Shown here: positions 21,201 through 31,924 of the stretch, piece by piece
Numbering within the stretch: position 1 is the first letter of the stretch
Layout: the number at the start of each line of letters is the position of its first letter
Origin: Tigriopus japonicus
Taxonomy: Eukaryota > Arthropoda > Copepoda > Harpacticoida > Harpacticidae
NCBI GenBank assembly: GCA_010645155.1
Contig: CM021316.1
Span: 6,729,023 to 6,793,022 of the forward strand
Reading direction: 5' to 3'
Length of the DNA stretch: 64,000 bases
Position numbers and translations under genes: made by a program
The notes under the pieces: generated by a model
Databases searched by the model: none
Told to the model about the DNA's origin: nothing
The model's input: the letters and a program-made list of their open reading frames with translations, nothing else

Positions 21201-24200
21201 ACCATCCCTCCAAAAGCTCATTGCATCGAAGAAGGAAAATACAAACTCCTGAAATCGATCTCCTCGATTTGTTTTTAAATTCCCTCTAAGTTAGGGTGGC
21301 CAAATCGAGCACTGTCATTTCGTCTTAAATATATACCGAGGGTTAGAATTTGAATGTAATTTAATTCTGTAATGCTCCCTCATTATTTGAACACAACACA
21401 ATAATAACAGAAGCCAGTTGAAGAAAAATATGTTATTTTTAAGGCAAGTTTGTTTACTTGGATATGAAATAAGATTAAACACTGAATTTCTTATCTTTTA
21501 CAATTGCAATATATTTGATGTATAAATTATAACTTAACTTTACGTTTTATCAAAATCTGATTTACAGATACTTGCTTGTCATAAACGGAATTAGTTTGAA
21601 ATGCATTATTATAAAACCAAATTAACAGAATTTGAAATCTAGTCCCAAACCAGTCATTTTGTTTTCTTTAAAAAATCGGTGTCGGGGCTTTACAAAAATT
21701 TGTAGCAAATACTTTTTTGTCACAATTACAGCAATTACTAGTGACGTCATCATTTTTGGCGGGAAAAAAAGTTCGGAAGACCTGTGTTTCTGATGAGCGT
21801 GTGAGGTAACTAAAACGAAGGTTTAGGCCTGCTAATTGCAACAATACCTTTCTTATCTGCACAAATTGAAGTTGAAATAGCAAATCTTGACATTTTATTT
21901 GCAAAAATGTATGTTCTGTTGCTTTTATCTAAAATTTCGCTACATAAGTTGAGAGGGTTATTCCGAACTTTGAAATTAGAAATGCCCAACTTTGAATAAC
22001 AAGATGGTCAGAGGAGATCGGTTCCTGGGGCAACTAAACCTAAAAACAAATAATTTGTTTAATTGAAGGCTTCTAATTTTTCCTTTTCTTTTCAAATTGC
22101 TTTGCAATACTTCTCAACCTACATTAATTATGCCATTGCCCATAAATGCAACATTTTTCGAAAATCTGACTCTTGAAAACTGAGATTTTTTGGGCAAGCC
22201 TACATTGCTAATGGCAGTCAGAGACGGCAGTAGGTCCTTAAAATGATCCGGTAATCACTCCCATTCATTTATTAATTCGTGTAATTAATTACGGGTATTC
22301 ATTAGTAAACTTTCTGCCACCAAGTGGCAGAAACTGGCATAAATTCACAAAAAGCCAAAACTTGCCATCCCTGGCCAGAATATTAGTACAAGTTTTGACG
22401 ATTTTCCCCTGAGTATGTCTAAAGAGAAGAACAGGTATAACATGAAATGATGCTTAAGTCTCAATTTCTCAAAGTAGCTTGTTTCTGATTAGCAAAAATG
22501 GTCAAATTTATTGAGGCTCCGTTCGTCCTCCATTGAGGCTCCGTTTGTCCTCCATTGAGGCTCCGTACTCCATTGAGGCTTCTTCCTCCGTCGAGGCTTT
22601 TTCGTTTTGTGACCAAGGGGCTTCCTTCCAATTGATCCTCGTCGCCATTGAAACAACGTGAAATGCACGCAGAAATAATAAAAAAGATTGAAGGTGTGAA
22701 GGTGTGAAGCCCCCTGGCACATTTATTGGACTATCTTGACTAGTACATTATCACAGCTATTTATAGATTCGACTAGAAGAACGCACAGGCCAATTAAGGA
22801 TTGGCCTGGGATGTATCAAACAACATTTCCGACTGAAAAATGAAGTAATTTAGCAAGATAATAAACATGAGATACAATTAATTAAGTTATGCTCATCACA
22901 ATGTACTTCAAGTCCTTCAATGTGGACAAAGTCATTAGAGGATGTATTATGAAAAGTATCAGGAAAATGAATAGCAATTGTCCGGGTCAACTTCAAAAGT
23001 GGCCTACAAATACTGATGGGAAAAAAACAATCTTTCAATCTTTCTCACGCGAGGTTGCTAGCTTTAGGTTTGCCATCACCCCTCACATAGTACAACATCT
23101 TGCAAAATCAAGAAGCAAGTTCCTTATACATAGCGCCCCTGAGCCAAAGACGAATAAAGCAAGGGGTGCCACTTGCGCTCACCTTCAGAAGAAAGCCTTT
23201 TTCCTCACGGAATTCAACCGACAAATGATAGACGCTGAAGGCTAATTGGCAGACCTAGTTGGGCAACTTATCGTGAATATGATTGAAGATTGGATTGTTT
23301 CCATCACTACCTATAAAACGATAAGGGTGACTGGCCCAGCATGTCGTATCTGTCAATATTTGTGACTTTACCCCCTAAAGTGGCCTGAATTACTCCGATA
23401 AAATTGCTATTTCATCGAGATCATTAATGATAATTGTGTCAGTATGATACAGGTATGCTACTAAGTGATAATGTAAAGAGTTTTGCAAACATGGTTGTCA
23501 TTTTAGGATCTAAGACTGGATCAATAACGGTGTTTTATCAATCTGAGGATCTTCTGGACTCGATGATCATCACATTTTTCTCCTCGGGCTCTAACGAAGT
23601 CAATGGCATCATTCACGTGGATGACAGAGCATTCAGTTTGGCAGCTTGTGACCACACTGGCGGAGATCGTCATGTTTTAGCGGAAGAAAATCAAGACCAA
23701 CTCAATGATGGGGAGATGGCATCCAACCTTACCATGAGAGATCTGGAGTTAATGGTACGGAATAACTTAAACTAGGTTGCTCCTCCGAAAGTAATTACTA
23801 GAATGGAAAGCTATTTCTTTGTCCAGACGAGGACGGCGTTAGAAGAACTCACTGACTTGGACGAAGACCGACAAGAGCAAGGACGGTTCCAACGAGACCC
23901 TGATGGGACTTATGTGGCTACTATCAAAATCTACTACACAAGGGAATTTGCCCGAGCTGAATCCAACGTGGAGGCCTACATCTCTAATATGATCAGCCAA
24001 GCTAATGTTGGCTTCAGAAACTCGCAAACCCAATTCAAATTTAGACTACTTTGCACCCAACAACTTAATAACATCAGCGAAAGTCAAAATAGTCCAGGAA
24101 TTTTAAGACAATTCATCAACATCAAAGGTAGAGCTTGTCTTCAATGCAACACAAAGTTGCATTGCTTTTAACAACCTGAGATTTAAAATGAATCGGTAAT

Positions 24201-27200
24201 AGTCTTAGATAGCATAGAAAATTAAGATTCAATAGCCTTTTGGAAGACTTTGAATACGAAGGGGCGAGATTGCGTTACGAGTTCTTGCCAAGGTCACCGC
24301 ATATATTTATTGTTTATAGTAAAGGACTTTTTACTAGAATGCATCATATTCGTATGACTGAGTCATCAAGTTTTATCCATTTACAGGATCGAGAGCAAAC
24401 TTGCGAGGAACGGCAGATTTTGCCCATCTGTTAGTAGACCGGACTGGGGACGATTTTTGTGGATATGCGTATATTGGAAGCACAAACCTTCCATTCGGCT
24501 TGTCTAGGCGGGCTTGTGCCATTAGTGGATTTACTTTTGGCCACGAGATTGGTCACAACTTAGGATGCCAGCATGACCGCGCTAATGGCGATCAATCTGA
24601 ACCATTTGCATTTGGTTATCTCATCCCAAACACTAGATTTCGCACCAAAATGGCGTAAGTGCCCCAAAGTTTTCAAGTAGTTATTGATAATTATTGAACA
24701 CTCGACTTCATCCTCATTTAGTTATCGAGGTCCTAACAATCCAATCAGGATCAATTACTACTCGAACCCAAACATTCGCATTCAAAATGTACCCATGGGA
24801 AATGCGGATAACAATTGTGCGCGAAGGATCCGAGAAAATGCTCGGGCATTTGCTAGTATTGGCTCGGATACGGATTCATGCGGTATGTTGAAATGACTAA
24901 AATTGCTGGTCATGCTACTGCATACTTCAAAGGATTATTTTGAAGAATTATTGTCAAAATATTGAGTAATTAACGATTTAACACACTTTTCTCCCGGTTT
25001 TGGACCAACTTACATGAGGGTAGGATTCTGGACTCTTCTTTCCCATGAACTTTTTTAGGTAAACTCGTAATGATTATTTACAAAAACTTTGCTGCGTTCA
25101 ATATGCAACAAATACAAATAGGAGCTTGATGCAGAAGACTAAAATGTGAAAAGATCTGTTTAATCATGTAAAAAGTCACATTTTACACTTTTAAATTTCT
25201 TTGATAGTTTGTGAGCTACCCTTTATTCAAGATTTTCTACATGGCACAAGAAACATTTGCCATCCAGCTCCTATCAAGCTCCTATTTGTATTTGCTGCAT
25301 ATTGAATACAGCAAAGTTTTTTTTAAATAATCATTACGAGTTTACCTAAAAAAGTTCATGGGAAAGAAGAGTCCAGAATCCTACCCTCATGTAAGTTGGT
25401 CCAAAACCGGGAGAAAAGTGTGTTAAATCGTTAATTACTCAATATTTTGACAATAATTCTTCAAAATAATCCTTTGAAAGCATAGATCTGTCTCTTGGAC
25501 GTTAAAATTTGTGCTCATTTGTGTGATAAACCATCTACAAGTCTTCGTAAACATGCTTGAATGAAAGAACTCGCTCATTTTACTACTAACGAGACAAGGA
25601 AGTTGGCCCCAACGGAAAGAAAAAAAAGTTGTCACAAACCTGGGCCAGACTAATCCATTGAATGTGTAATGAGAATGCAGCTATTTGAAGTCACGCTATT
25701 ATTTTTTAATTGCAAATTGCTAATTTTGATGTGGTTTTATAATATCTGATAATGTGAGTCTATTTTGCCTCCTCTTTTTCCAAGAAAAAGTAATTGCAAT
25801 GAGTAATTCCACATATGTTCCTCGAAGGTAATGGTTATAGACCTTGAACCAATCATCAAGTCATCAATCAATTTCTTTTTCGTTTACGCAGTTGTCCAAA
25901 GGTGGTGTTAAGCTGATTAATTCGACACATCTGACGTAGGATGACGTTGCACGCGCTACGATGAAATTCAAATTTGAAGGGGAAAACGGGGAACACCCAC
26001 CATGGTGCACATACAGCGCCATCTTCCCTTGGGTCTCTTGGATTGATTAGCATTGCAACATGAAGTAAAAAAAGTAAACAATCATTTCAATGTTTAAGTG
26101 ATGAACAGTTTTTTGAAACTAATGATTATTGGACTAGATAAGAATTCTTTTTGTATTGACTAACGCCTTGCCCAAAACAGTGCTTTCACGTGCCTCCCCA
26201 ACACTTCGTCTGGTTTGACGCAGAAACTAGTTAACGGAAGCTTTCACAAACTTAGTGCTTTGTCAAATAAGGCAAACGTTAACGTTGATTTTCAAGGAAA
26301 TACTAAGGGGAAACTGAACCCAATGGATGAGTCTAATCGGACGAATTCAGCCGGGGATCCTGGGGCCGAAATGGCTAAGTGGAGCCTAACCCACACCCCA
26401 AAAAAACACTTATCAAAATTCTCGATCCTAATTTACATCACAATTATCGAAACAAAGTTTTCCCGCACGGAGCAAACTTAAACTATGAAACGCCCAAACC
26501 TATCTCCGATCCATCCATCCCTAGCCAGTTTGGCTCCCCATCTCCCCAACTGAATTCGTCCGATTACACTCATTCATTGGCTTAGTTCATATCAACATCC
26601 AAAGATGTCAGAGTTGCCTCACTTGATTCCAGGATCAACAACAGTTGCCACTACTACTACAACGACAACAACAACCACAACGACTACTAGATCCACTTCT
26701 GAGATTGTCGTCTCAACCTGCTCTTCATGGGTTTTCCGGTTCATTTCAACTGGGTGCAGGGTGGTGGTCCAGTACCCACTTTTTGGAAACTACGACAACA
26801 ACGAACGGTGCAGCTGGTTCTTTCGAGTGAGTTTCAGATTTGACAAGTGTTGCGTTAAGTTCTTAGATAAAACACAAAACAATAGGCCTTGTTCTTTTAA
26901 ATTTGATCATTTTCAATGGGTGCTCTTTTGCCCCAATATCTCTACAAGTCGAATGTTTGGCCTCATCTAGAATATGCCTCACCCATTTGGGCTCCAATGA
27001 GTTCGGTAGGTTTGCAAAAGGTCGAGAAGGTCAAAAGATGTTTCACTAAGAACATCACAGGAATTAAAGAGCTCTCGCATTGGGAGAGGCTCAAGAAGTT
27101 AGGATTGTACAATATTCAGAGAAGGTATGAAAGGTATCTATCTGATATTGTATGTCTTCAAGAGCATTCATGGGCTGTGTCCTATCCCAGGATTTGAGGT

Positions 27201-29854
27201 GAGCTGCAGAGACTGTAGAGGTTTTACTTGTGCTCTGAAAGCACCTCCAAATCATAGGGAATCGAGGCTAGTCCTCCTCTCTTCCTTATCGGGCTCCATC
27301 ATTGTTCAATCTTTTGCCCATTATTCTTCGGCGGGAAAATGTAGGAGCTGATCCTCTAACAGCTTTTAAAGCAAGATAAGAAAAAGTTTTGAATATTTTT
27401 CCTGATCAACCCACTTTTCAAGGGTTGTACAGATCTGCCAACAATAACTCAGTGACTTGAACTTAACTTTTGTTCGGCCAAACAGCTTATTTTTAAATTG
27501 ATCAAAATAGGAATATAATTGCTCAAAACCAGGTTAAAAATGTGAGTATATTGGTTTGATCATGGCAAAAAAGTTGGCGATTATGTGATTGAAGCAAAAA
27601 CGGAACTTTACTAAACCAATTTAAGTTCACAAATTCAGTTTCAACCTGGGTGCGCTATCGGTTTTCTTTATAAAGTAAATAAAACAGGTTCTAGAATTGA
27701 ACAGGCTCGCGACACATTAAGCTCTCAGGCCAACACGGAAAAATTCACAGTTGAGAGGCTTACTTTATCAAATGAGGCATAATTTTGGAGGAATGGGCAG
27801 AGATTGAATAACTAAAGAAGAATGACTTTTGGAAATGTTTTCAAATACAAGTAAATCTGTTATAGTTGGTTTGAAAACCTTTCTTTGTTTTAGGGTCTAG
27901 ATTTGTTGGTAGAAAAGTTCAATATTCCTTATGCCTATTGGCTTAACTGATTATCTCAGGGCTAACAGAAATGTTCAATTTTTCTATCACGAGTTGCCAA
28001 ACAGGGTTGTTTTTTATTTCGAGCGCGATTTATGCCATAAAATATGTTTACATAAGGATCAATTTTTTCTTAAACACATAATTTTAAGTCGACAGTTCTT
28101 CTGGAAGAGCAAAGATGTGGGTTAAAGCAGGGACCACTGTACGTCAGGACGAATTTCAAAAATACACACTGAGTCCGATCATTGTACTAAAATGGGAGGT
28201 TTTTGCAACAAGTATTTTGTTCCGTTTAATTTTCATTGTACTAATCGGACCCAGTGTGTATTTTGAAAGTGATCCTGGCTTGAGCCATCCTTGGTTAAAG
28301 CCACCAACTTGTTTCATTTGATATTAGATTGTGAAGTGACAAAGAAAGTTACAAACCGTTTTTTTGTGATAGGAAATACACCTGGTTACTGAACAAGAAC
28401 AACCACGAATTCCGTTTCATGTCATGGAAATAGAGTTTCAAGTCAAAAAGTAATAATATGGAAAGAGTCCAATTTTTAGTTGTTGAAGAAGAGTCTCGTT
28501 TTTTCAAGAAAATTTGAAAAAAATGACAATTTTCCCCAGAAGCCAAAAAAACTTGAAATTTGTCAACTTTGCCAAAAAATGATCAATTTTTCAAGTTCAA
28601 ATCGCAAATTTGAGCCCTAGTAATCAATTAATTCTCAATAAACATAATTGCCTGCTATTTTTCACTTAAAAATTAATTTGAATGTTGACGAAAAAAATTG
28701 GTATAAAACATTTCACGGCTTTTTCACGCCTCTCACTTTTTATTCAGTTTGCAGATTCCTCCGCCCGAATTCAGCGAGGTTTTTACACTTATCTAACCTT
28801 TTGTATTTAAAAAGATGAATTCCACAAGGGTTTGAAAGAAATGCCATTTAAACGTACTACAATTACTTTTTAAAGATCAGTGTAATTGCAATTTGTCACA
28901 TTTCCAAAGAAAGTAATTGTAACTAATTACTAGGGCCCGGAAATATTTTTTTTAATTTAAAATATTTCTCCGTTTTTCCTCGATTTTTTTTAAATATTTT
29001 GGCTGTTTCTAGGAAGAAATAAATCGAATATTGAGTCAGAAAAAATATTTCAAGCGAAATTGAGGAAAATAAATGAATGAGGGCTCAAGAGGGCTTATCT
29101 AAAATGAACCCAAAATACAAAAATCTCTACAAAATGGCAATTAGACCGAAATTACACACTCACACCCAAAACTACTGTCAATCACGAAAAAAAACTGCTC
29201 CATCTATTGAGGCAAGTTGAAAATTGTATTTTAAAATCAATTTCATGTCAAGTATGCCTCCAAAGACGGTCAAATACATTAAATTCGCCAAAAACAATTC
29301 GGAAAATCGGTGCACACAGACGAAAATTCCAAATAATGGCGTTGTCAAAAACATATTTCTCAAATATCCGGCTTTTTCAAATATTTAGCAAATATCTGTA
29401 TTGGATATTTTGACACTTTTTTTGCTAATGCTTTTCCGGGGTCTACTGATTACATTTGAAAAGTAACAGACTTACGCCTGTTGTTCAGGAGCTTAAGAAG
29501 GTATTCCTTTTACCGATCAAACACTCATATAAAAAACATTTTAACATTTGTAGACATTTAGTGGCCGGCAGTTAAGAATCACAATCGAGAACATGGACAT
29601 CGAATACGAAAGAGAATGCAGGTACGATACGCTCGTCATCTATCGAACCACTGCCGGGAACGTGGGCTTCTGCGGCTCTAGAACGGGGTATACTTACATT
29701 TCTTCTGGCAATATCGTTCCCTTGAGATTCACTTCTGACGGCTCCGTTGTTGGACGGGGTTTCAGAGTCCTTATCGAGGGTGAGTTTAATTTTTGAGTAT
29801 TTTTCGTTCTAGTCTTACACATGTTTCACAAATCTTTTTTTCTCAGGCGTTTGA
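18242..29854 (+). CDS. Secreted M12B-like zinc metalloprotease with C-terminal CUB domain, nine exons
   Basis: Exons: 18242-18303, 18373-18557, 23507-23754, 23827-24127, 24387-24654, 24722-24882, 26612-26826, 29554-29779, 29847-29854. All junctions are GT..AG and phases agree, giving 557 residues. A signal peptide (1 to about 20) is followed by a Cys-containing prodomain-like region with a SITVFYQSEDLLDSMIITFF stretch. The catalytic domain begins near residue 180. H318-E319, H322 and H328 lie in GHEIGHNLGCQHD, the zinc site of reprolysin-like (M12B) peptidases; a downstream NYYSNPNI segment fits the Met-turn/YSNP region of Reprolysin_4-type enzymes. A Thr-rich linker (11 or more Thr, about residues 418-431) leads into a CUB domain (CSWFF..RQLRITIENMDIEYE..CRYDTLVIY..GFCG..LRFTSDGS) that is split by intron 7. 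It is probably an extracellular protease; substrates are unknown. The least certain joints are the exon 7 acceptor (weak polypyrimidine tract) and the 8-nt last exon; without that exon the frame stops after VLIEGEFNF. Confidence 0.82.
18897..18976 (-). repeat. tRNA-like SINE head in metalloprotease intron 2
   Basis: On the minus strand GGGAAGATGGTGTAGCGCGG opens like a tRNA 5' half with an A-box-like TGGTGTAGCGCGG. GGGTTCGAACCC forms the B box, and the end TCTTTCCC can pair with GGGAAGA. The middle is not a standard anticodon arm. A TTATTATTATTA-type tail lies further downstream on the minus strand (18721-18735). It is most likely a tRNA-derived SINE. Confidence 0.5.
20043..20569. mobile_element. 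hAT-type MITE, 527 bp, perfect 8-bp duplication (family A, copy 1)
   Basis: Perfect inverted ends TAGGGACGGGCAAAAAGTG. The flanking 8-mer ttgatcac is identical at 20035-20042 and 20570-20577. Next to the left end is a tandem array of gcgcaaataaaaacgaaaaa (20149-20240, about 4.5 units); related GTGCAAAAAAAGGCG words sit near the right end in inverse role. No transposase is seen. It is in intron 2 of the metalloprotease gene. A second member is at 30065-31206. Confidence 0.92.
20912..21035 (+). repeat. Tandem repeat, about 42-bp unit, three copies
   Basis: Three copies of a unit with core ggcccaaaacctgaaaaaac followed by agaaaattctcctttatgtc, differing by small indels. It is immediately followed by GGCAGAAA words (21070-21112), like those inside the 14586-15359 MITE and at 22314-22340. 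Confidence 0.75.
22511..22590. repeat. Short tandem repeat, about 22-bp unit
   Basis: Units of ttgaggctccgttcgtcctcca repeat two to three times, then decay into 18- to 20-bp variants. It lies in intron 2 of the metalloprotease gene. Confidence 0.75.
24926..25478. repeat. Long intronic inverted repeat, arms about 205 bp, spacer about 142 bp
   Basis: The left arm (24926-25130) and right arm (25273-25478) are inverse copies with only a few mismatches and small indels, all toward the spacer end. The shared outer sequence includes ttcaaaggattattttgaag and the inner part includes aaatacaaataggagcttga. It lies wholly in intron 6 of the metalloprotease gene, starting about 40 nt after the exon 6 donor. 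A transcript would form a roughly 200-bp duplex. No terminal duplication or transposon hallmark is seen; local inverted duplication is possible. Confidence 0.92.
26321..26579. mobile_element. MITE with about 60-bp inverted repeats, copy 2
   Basis: Ends caatggatgagtctaatcgg and ccgattacactcattcattg are inverted and match the 9489-9759 element arms, including the inner agcc/ctagccagtttggctcc region. It ends about 30 nt before the proposed exon 7 acceptor of the metalloprotease gene, so the acceptor may use sequence close to the insertion. Confidence 0.75.
26925..27470 (+). pseudogene. LINE ORF C-terminal fragment in metalloprotease intron 7
   Basis: The plus-strand frames give LEYASPIWAPMSSVGLQKVE..RCFTKNITGIKELSHWERL, the region after the reverse-transcriptase domain of non-LTR elements. 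After one frameshift follow a PNHRESRLV motif and then FPDQPTFQGLYRSANNNS. This matches the minus-strand LINE at 53.9-54.3 kb. Stops and frameshifts show it is dead. Confidence 0.85.
28155..28267. repeat. Small inverted-repeat element, arms about 39 bp
   Basis: Left arm 28155-28193 and right arm 28229-28267 are inverse copies sharing atacacactgrgtccgat and attgtacta. It is a short MITE or hairpin in intron 7 of the metalloprotease gene. Confidence 0.65.
28931..29445. mobile_element. hAT-type MITE, 515 bp, 8-bp duplication (7 of 8)
   Basis: Ends TAGGGCCCGGAAA and (inverted) TAGACCCCGGAAA. Flanks ctaattac (28923-28930) and ctgattac (29446-29453) match at 7 of 8. AAATATTT-type words are frequent near both ends. 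A related terminus occurs at about 56940-56956 (ccgggccctag). Confidence 0.8.
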
Positions 29855-30064
29855 TGACCGAGGAAAAGAGGCAAAGTTTTATACCGTCTCCGACATTAAA
29901 TCTGTTTGCAAGAATGCTTCCTCTTATTTTATGTTTATGGCGACAATTTGAAAAAAATACATTTGTTGGCCGTCTATTTATAATAGACAATTGCAATAAC
30001 TGCGAAGTTTTTCGTACATACGACCGGACAAAAATGTTGCTCCTACGTCAATGTCTCTCATAAG

Positions 30065-31206
30065 TAGGGACGGGCAAATAGTGTAAAAAGATTTTTGGTA
30101 ACATAAACCCATTTTTCTGCACTTTTGCACTTTTCATCTTTATTTGCACTTTTTATTTACGTTTTTGGCCAAAATTGACAAATTGTAAAGAAAATGTAGT
30201 GGCTTTTGAAATAGTTTTTAAATTCAAGATCAAATTTTGAACTAGTCGAAAAAGCTTGCATTTGCAATGAACCATTCTTAGCACCTTGAAGAAATATGTG
30301 CATTTCAGACGCAAACCTCACACTTTATTCACCATCTTGGCTTTAACTNNNNNNNNNNNNNNNNNNNNNNNNNNNNNNNNNNNNNNNNNNNNNNNNNNNN
30401 NNNNNNNNNNNNNNNNNNNNNNNNNNNNNNNNNNNNNNNNNNNNNNNNNNNNNNNNNNNNNNNNNNNNNNNNNNNNNNNNNNNNNNNNNNNNNNNNNNNN
30501 NNNNNNNNNNNNNNNNNNNNNNNNNNNNNNNNNNNNNNNNNNNNNNNNNNNNNNNNNNNNNNNNNNNNNNNNNNNNNNNNNNNNNNNNNNNNNNNNNNNN
30601 NNNNNNNNNNNNNNNNNNNNNNNNNNNNNNNNNNNNNNNNNNNNNNNNNNNNNNNNNNNNNNNNNNNNNNNNNNNNNNNNNNNNNNNNNNNNNNNNNNNN
30701 NNNNNNNNNNNNNNNNNNNNNNNNNNNNNNNNNNNNNNNNNNNNNNNNNNNNNNNNNNNNNNNNNNNNNNNNNNNNNNNNNNNNNNNNNNNNNNNNNNNN
30801 NNNNNNNNNNNNNNNNNNNNNNNNNNNNNNNNNNNNNNNNNNNNNNNNNNNNNNNNNNNNNNNNNNNNNNNNNNNNNNNNNNNNNNNNNNNNNNNNNNNN
30901 NNNNNNNNNNNNNNNNNNNNNNNNNNNNNNNNNNNNNNNNNNNNNNNNNNNNNNNNNNNNNNNNNNNNNNNNNNNNNNNNNNNNNNNNNNNNNNNNNNNN
31001 NNNNNNNNNNNNNNNNNNNNNNNNNNNNNNNNNNNNNNNNNNNNNNNNNNNNNNNNNNNNNNNNNNNNNNNNNNNNNNNNNNNNNNTTGACATTTATTTG
31101 CACTTTCAACATTTTTCTGCACTTTGTTTTGCACTTTTGGGCACATTTTTTTGCAACTTTTGGTAACTAAAAGGGTAAGATTATTTGCACTTTCTGCCCG
31201 TCCCTA
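30065..31206. mobile_element. hAT-type MITE family A, copy 2, with internal assembly gap
   Basis: Ends TAGGGACGGGCAAATAGTG and CACTTTCTGCCCGTCCCTA match the 20043-20569 element. The flanking 8-mer ctcataag is identical at 30057-30064 and 31207-31214. TTTGCACTTTT words crowd both visible ends. The middle is N (30349-31086), so length and any coding content are unknown. Confidence 0.9.
30349..31086. other. Assembly gap (N run, 738 bases)
   Basis: Unresolved bases inside the MITE. The flanking TTTGCACTTTT array suggests collapse of a tandem repeat. Open frames spanning it are artefacts. Confidence 0.98.
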
Positions 31207-31214
31207 CTCATAAG

Positions 31215-31924
31215 CTTCTGTTAAACCAAGAACCACTGAATTTCTCTGGGCTAGAAGGCTAACGAGAGGAATCATGATTTCCTGTAGAAACAGATCAATT
31301 ACATTCTTCTGCAAATGAGACCCTGCCTAGAGCTCTCAAGTGTAGAGTGAAATCATGAGATGCGACCTCTTACTTTTATTTATACCTTTTACTTTTTTAC
31401 CTCATAACCATTATTCAACCATTAGGAGTTGTCCAATCGTCCCGACTACTTTCTTCAAAAATTAGGAACGTAACAAGATTGAGATTGAACAGTTTGTAAT
31501 GTTTATGGGATTTAACATTCTTATGGCGTTTTTTCACTCTTTTAGGTAAAAATGTAACACGTACTGGTGAGCGGATGATTGACGAGTGAAATGGTCAGTT
31601 GACCTTAAATCAAGATTTGCTGCTCCACAACAACAGAATAGCTATTTATTTTTACCGGGCATCACTGACCGCCAAGACGCTTTTAGCTTTGGCCCTAATT
31701 CCTTAAGATAAGAAGGTTAAGGCACGCTCTCACAACCTGCCAGACGGATGTTTTGGAAGATAGGAGTGGTTATCATTATGTTGTGAAACCGTTATCTTTG
31801 GGTAGGACCTCGGTCCATTTGAGGCCAAAGCACTTTAAAGACAAGGGAGTTTTTACGGTCTGCAGTCGAATTGACTCGTCTGCCAAGAATGGATATCTGC
31901 ACATCAAAATCAATGTTGTTCATT
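31215..31924. other. Intergenic; no feature seen
   Basis: Lies downstream of both the metalloprotease gene (plus strand) and the TRPC-like gene (minus strand). No recognisable gene, repeat or RNA is seen. Confidence 0.45.

Noticed and set aside
22889..23245. 118-residue plus-strand frame in metalloprotease intron 2
   Set aside because: Does not fit the exon phases of the gene and has no recognised domain; including it would break the 2-to-3 splice, which is in frame without it.
24236..24290. Possible extra metalloprotease exon (LEDFEYEGARLRYEFLP frame)
   Set aside because: Exon 4 joins exon 5 directly in phase 1 and restores a continuous catalytic domain; the candidate does not keep the frame.
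30286..31170. Long open frames across 30.3-31.2 kb
   Set aside because: They consist of an N run; no real sequence supports them.
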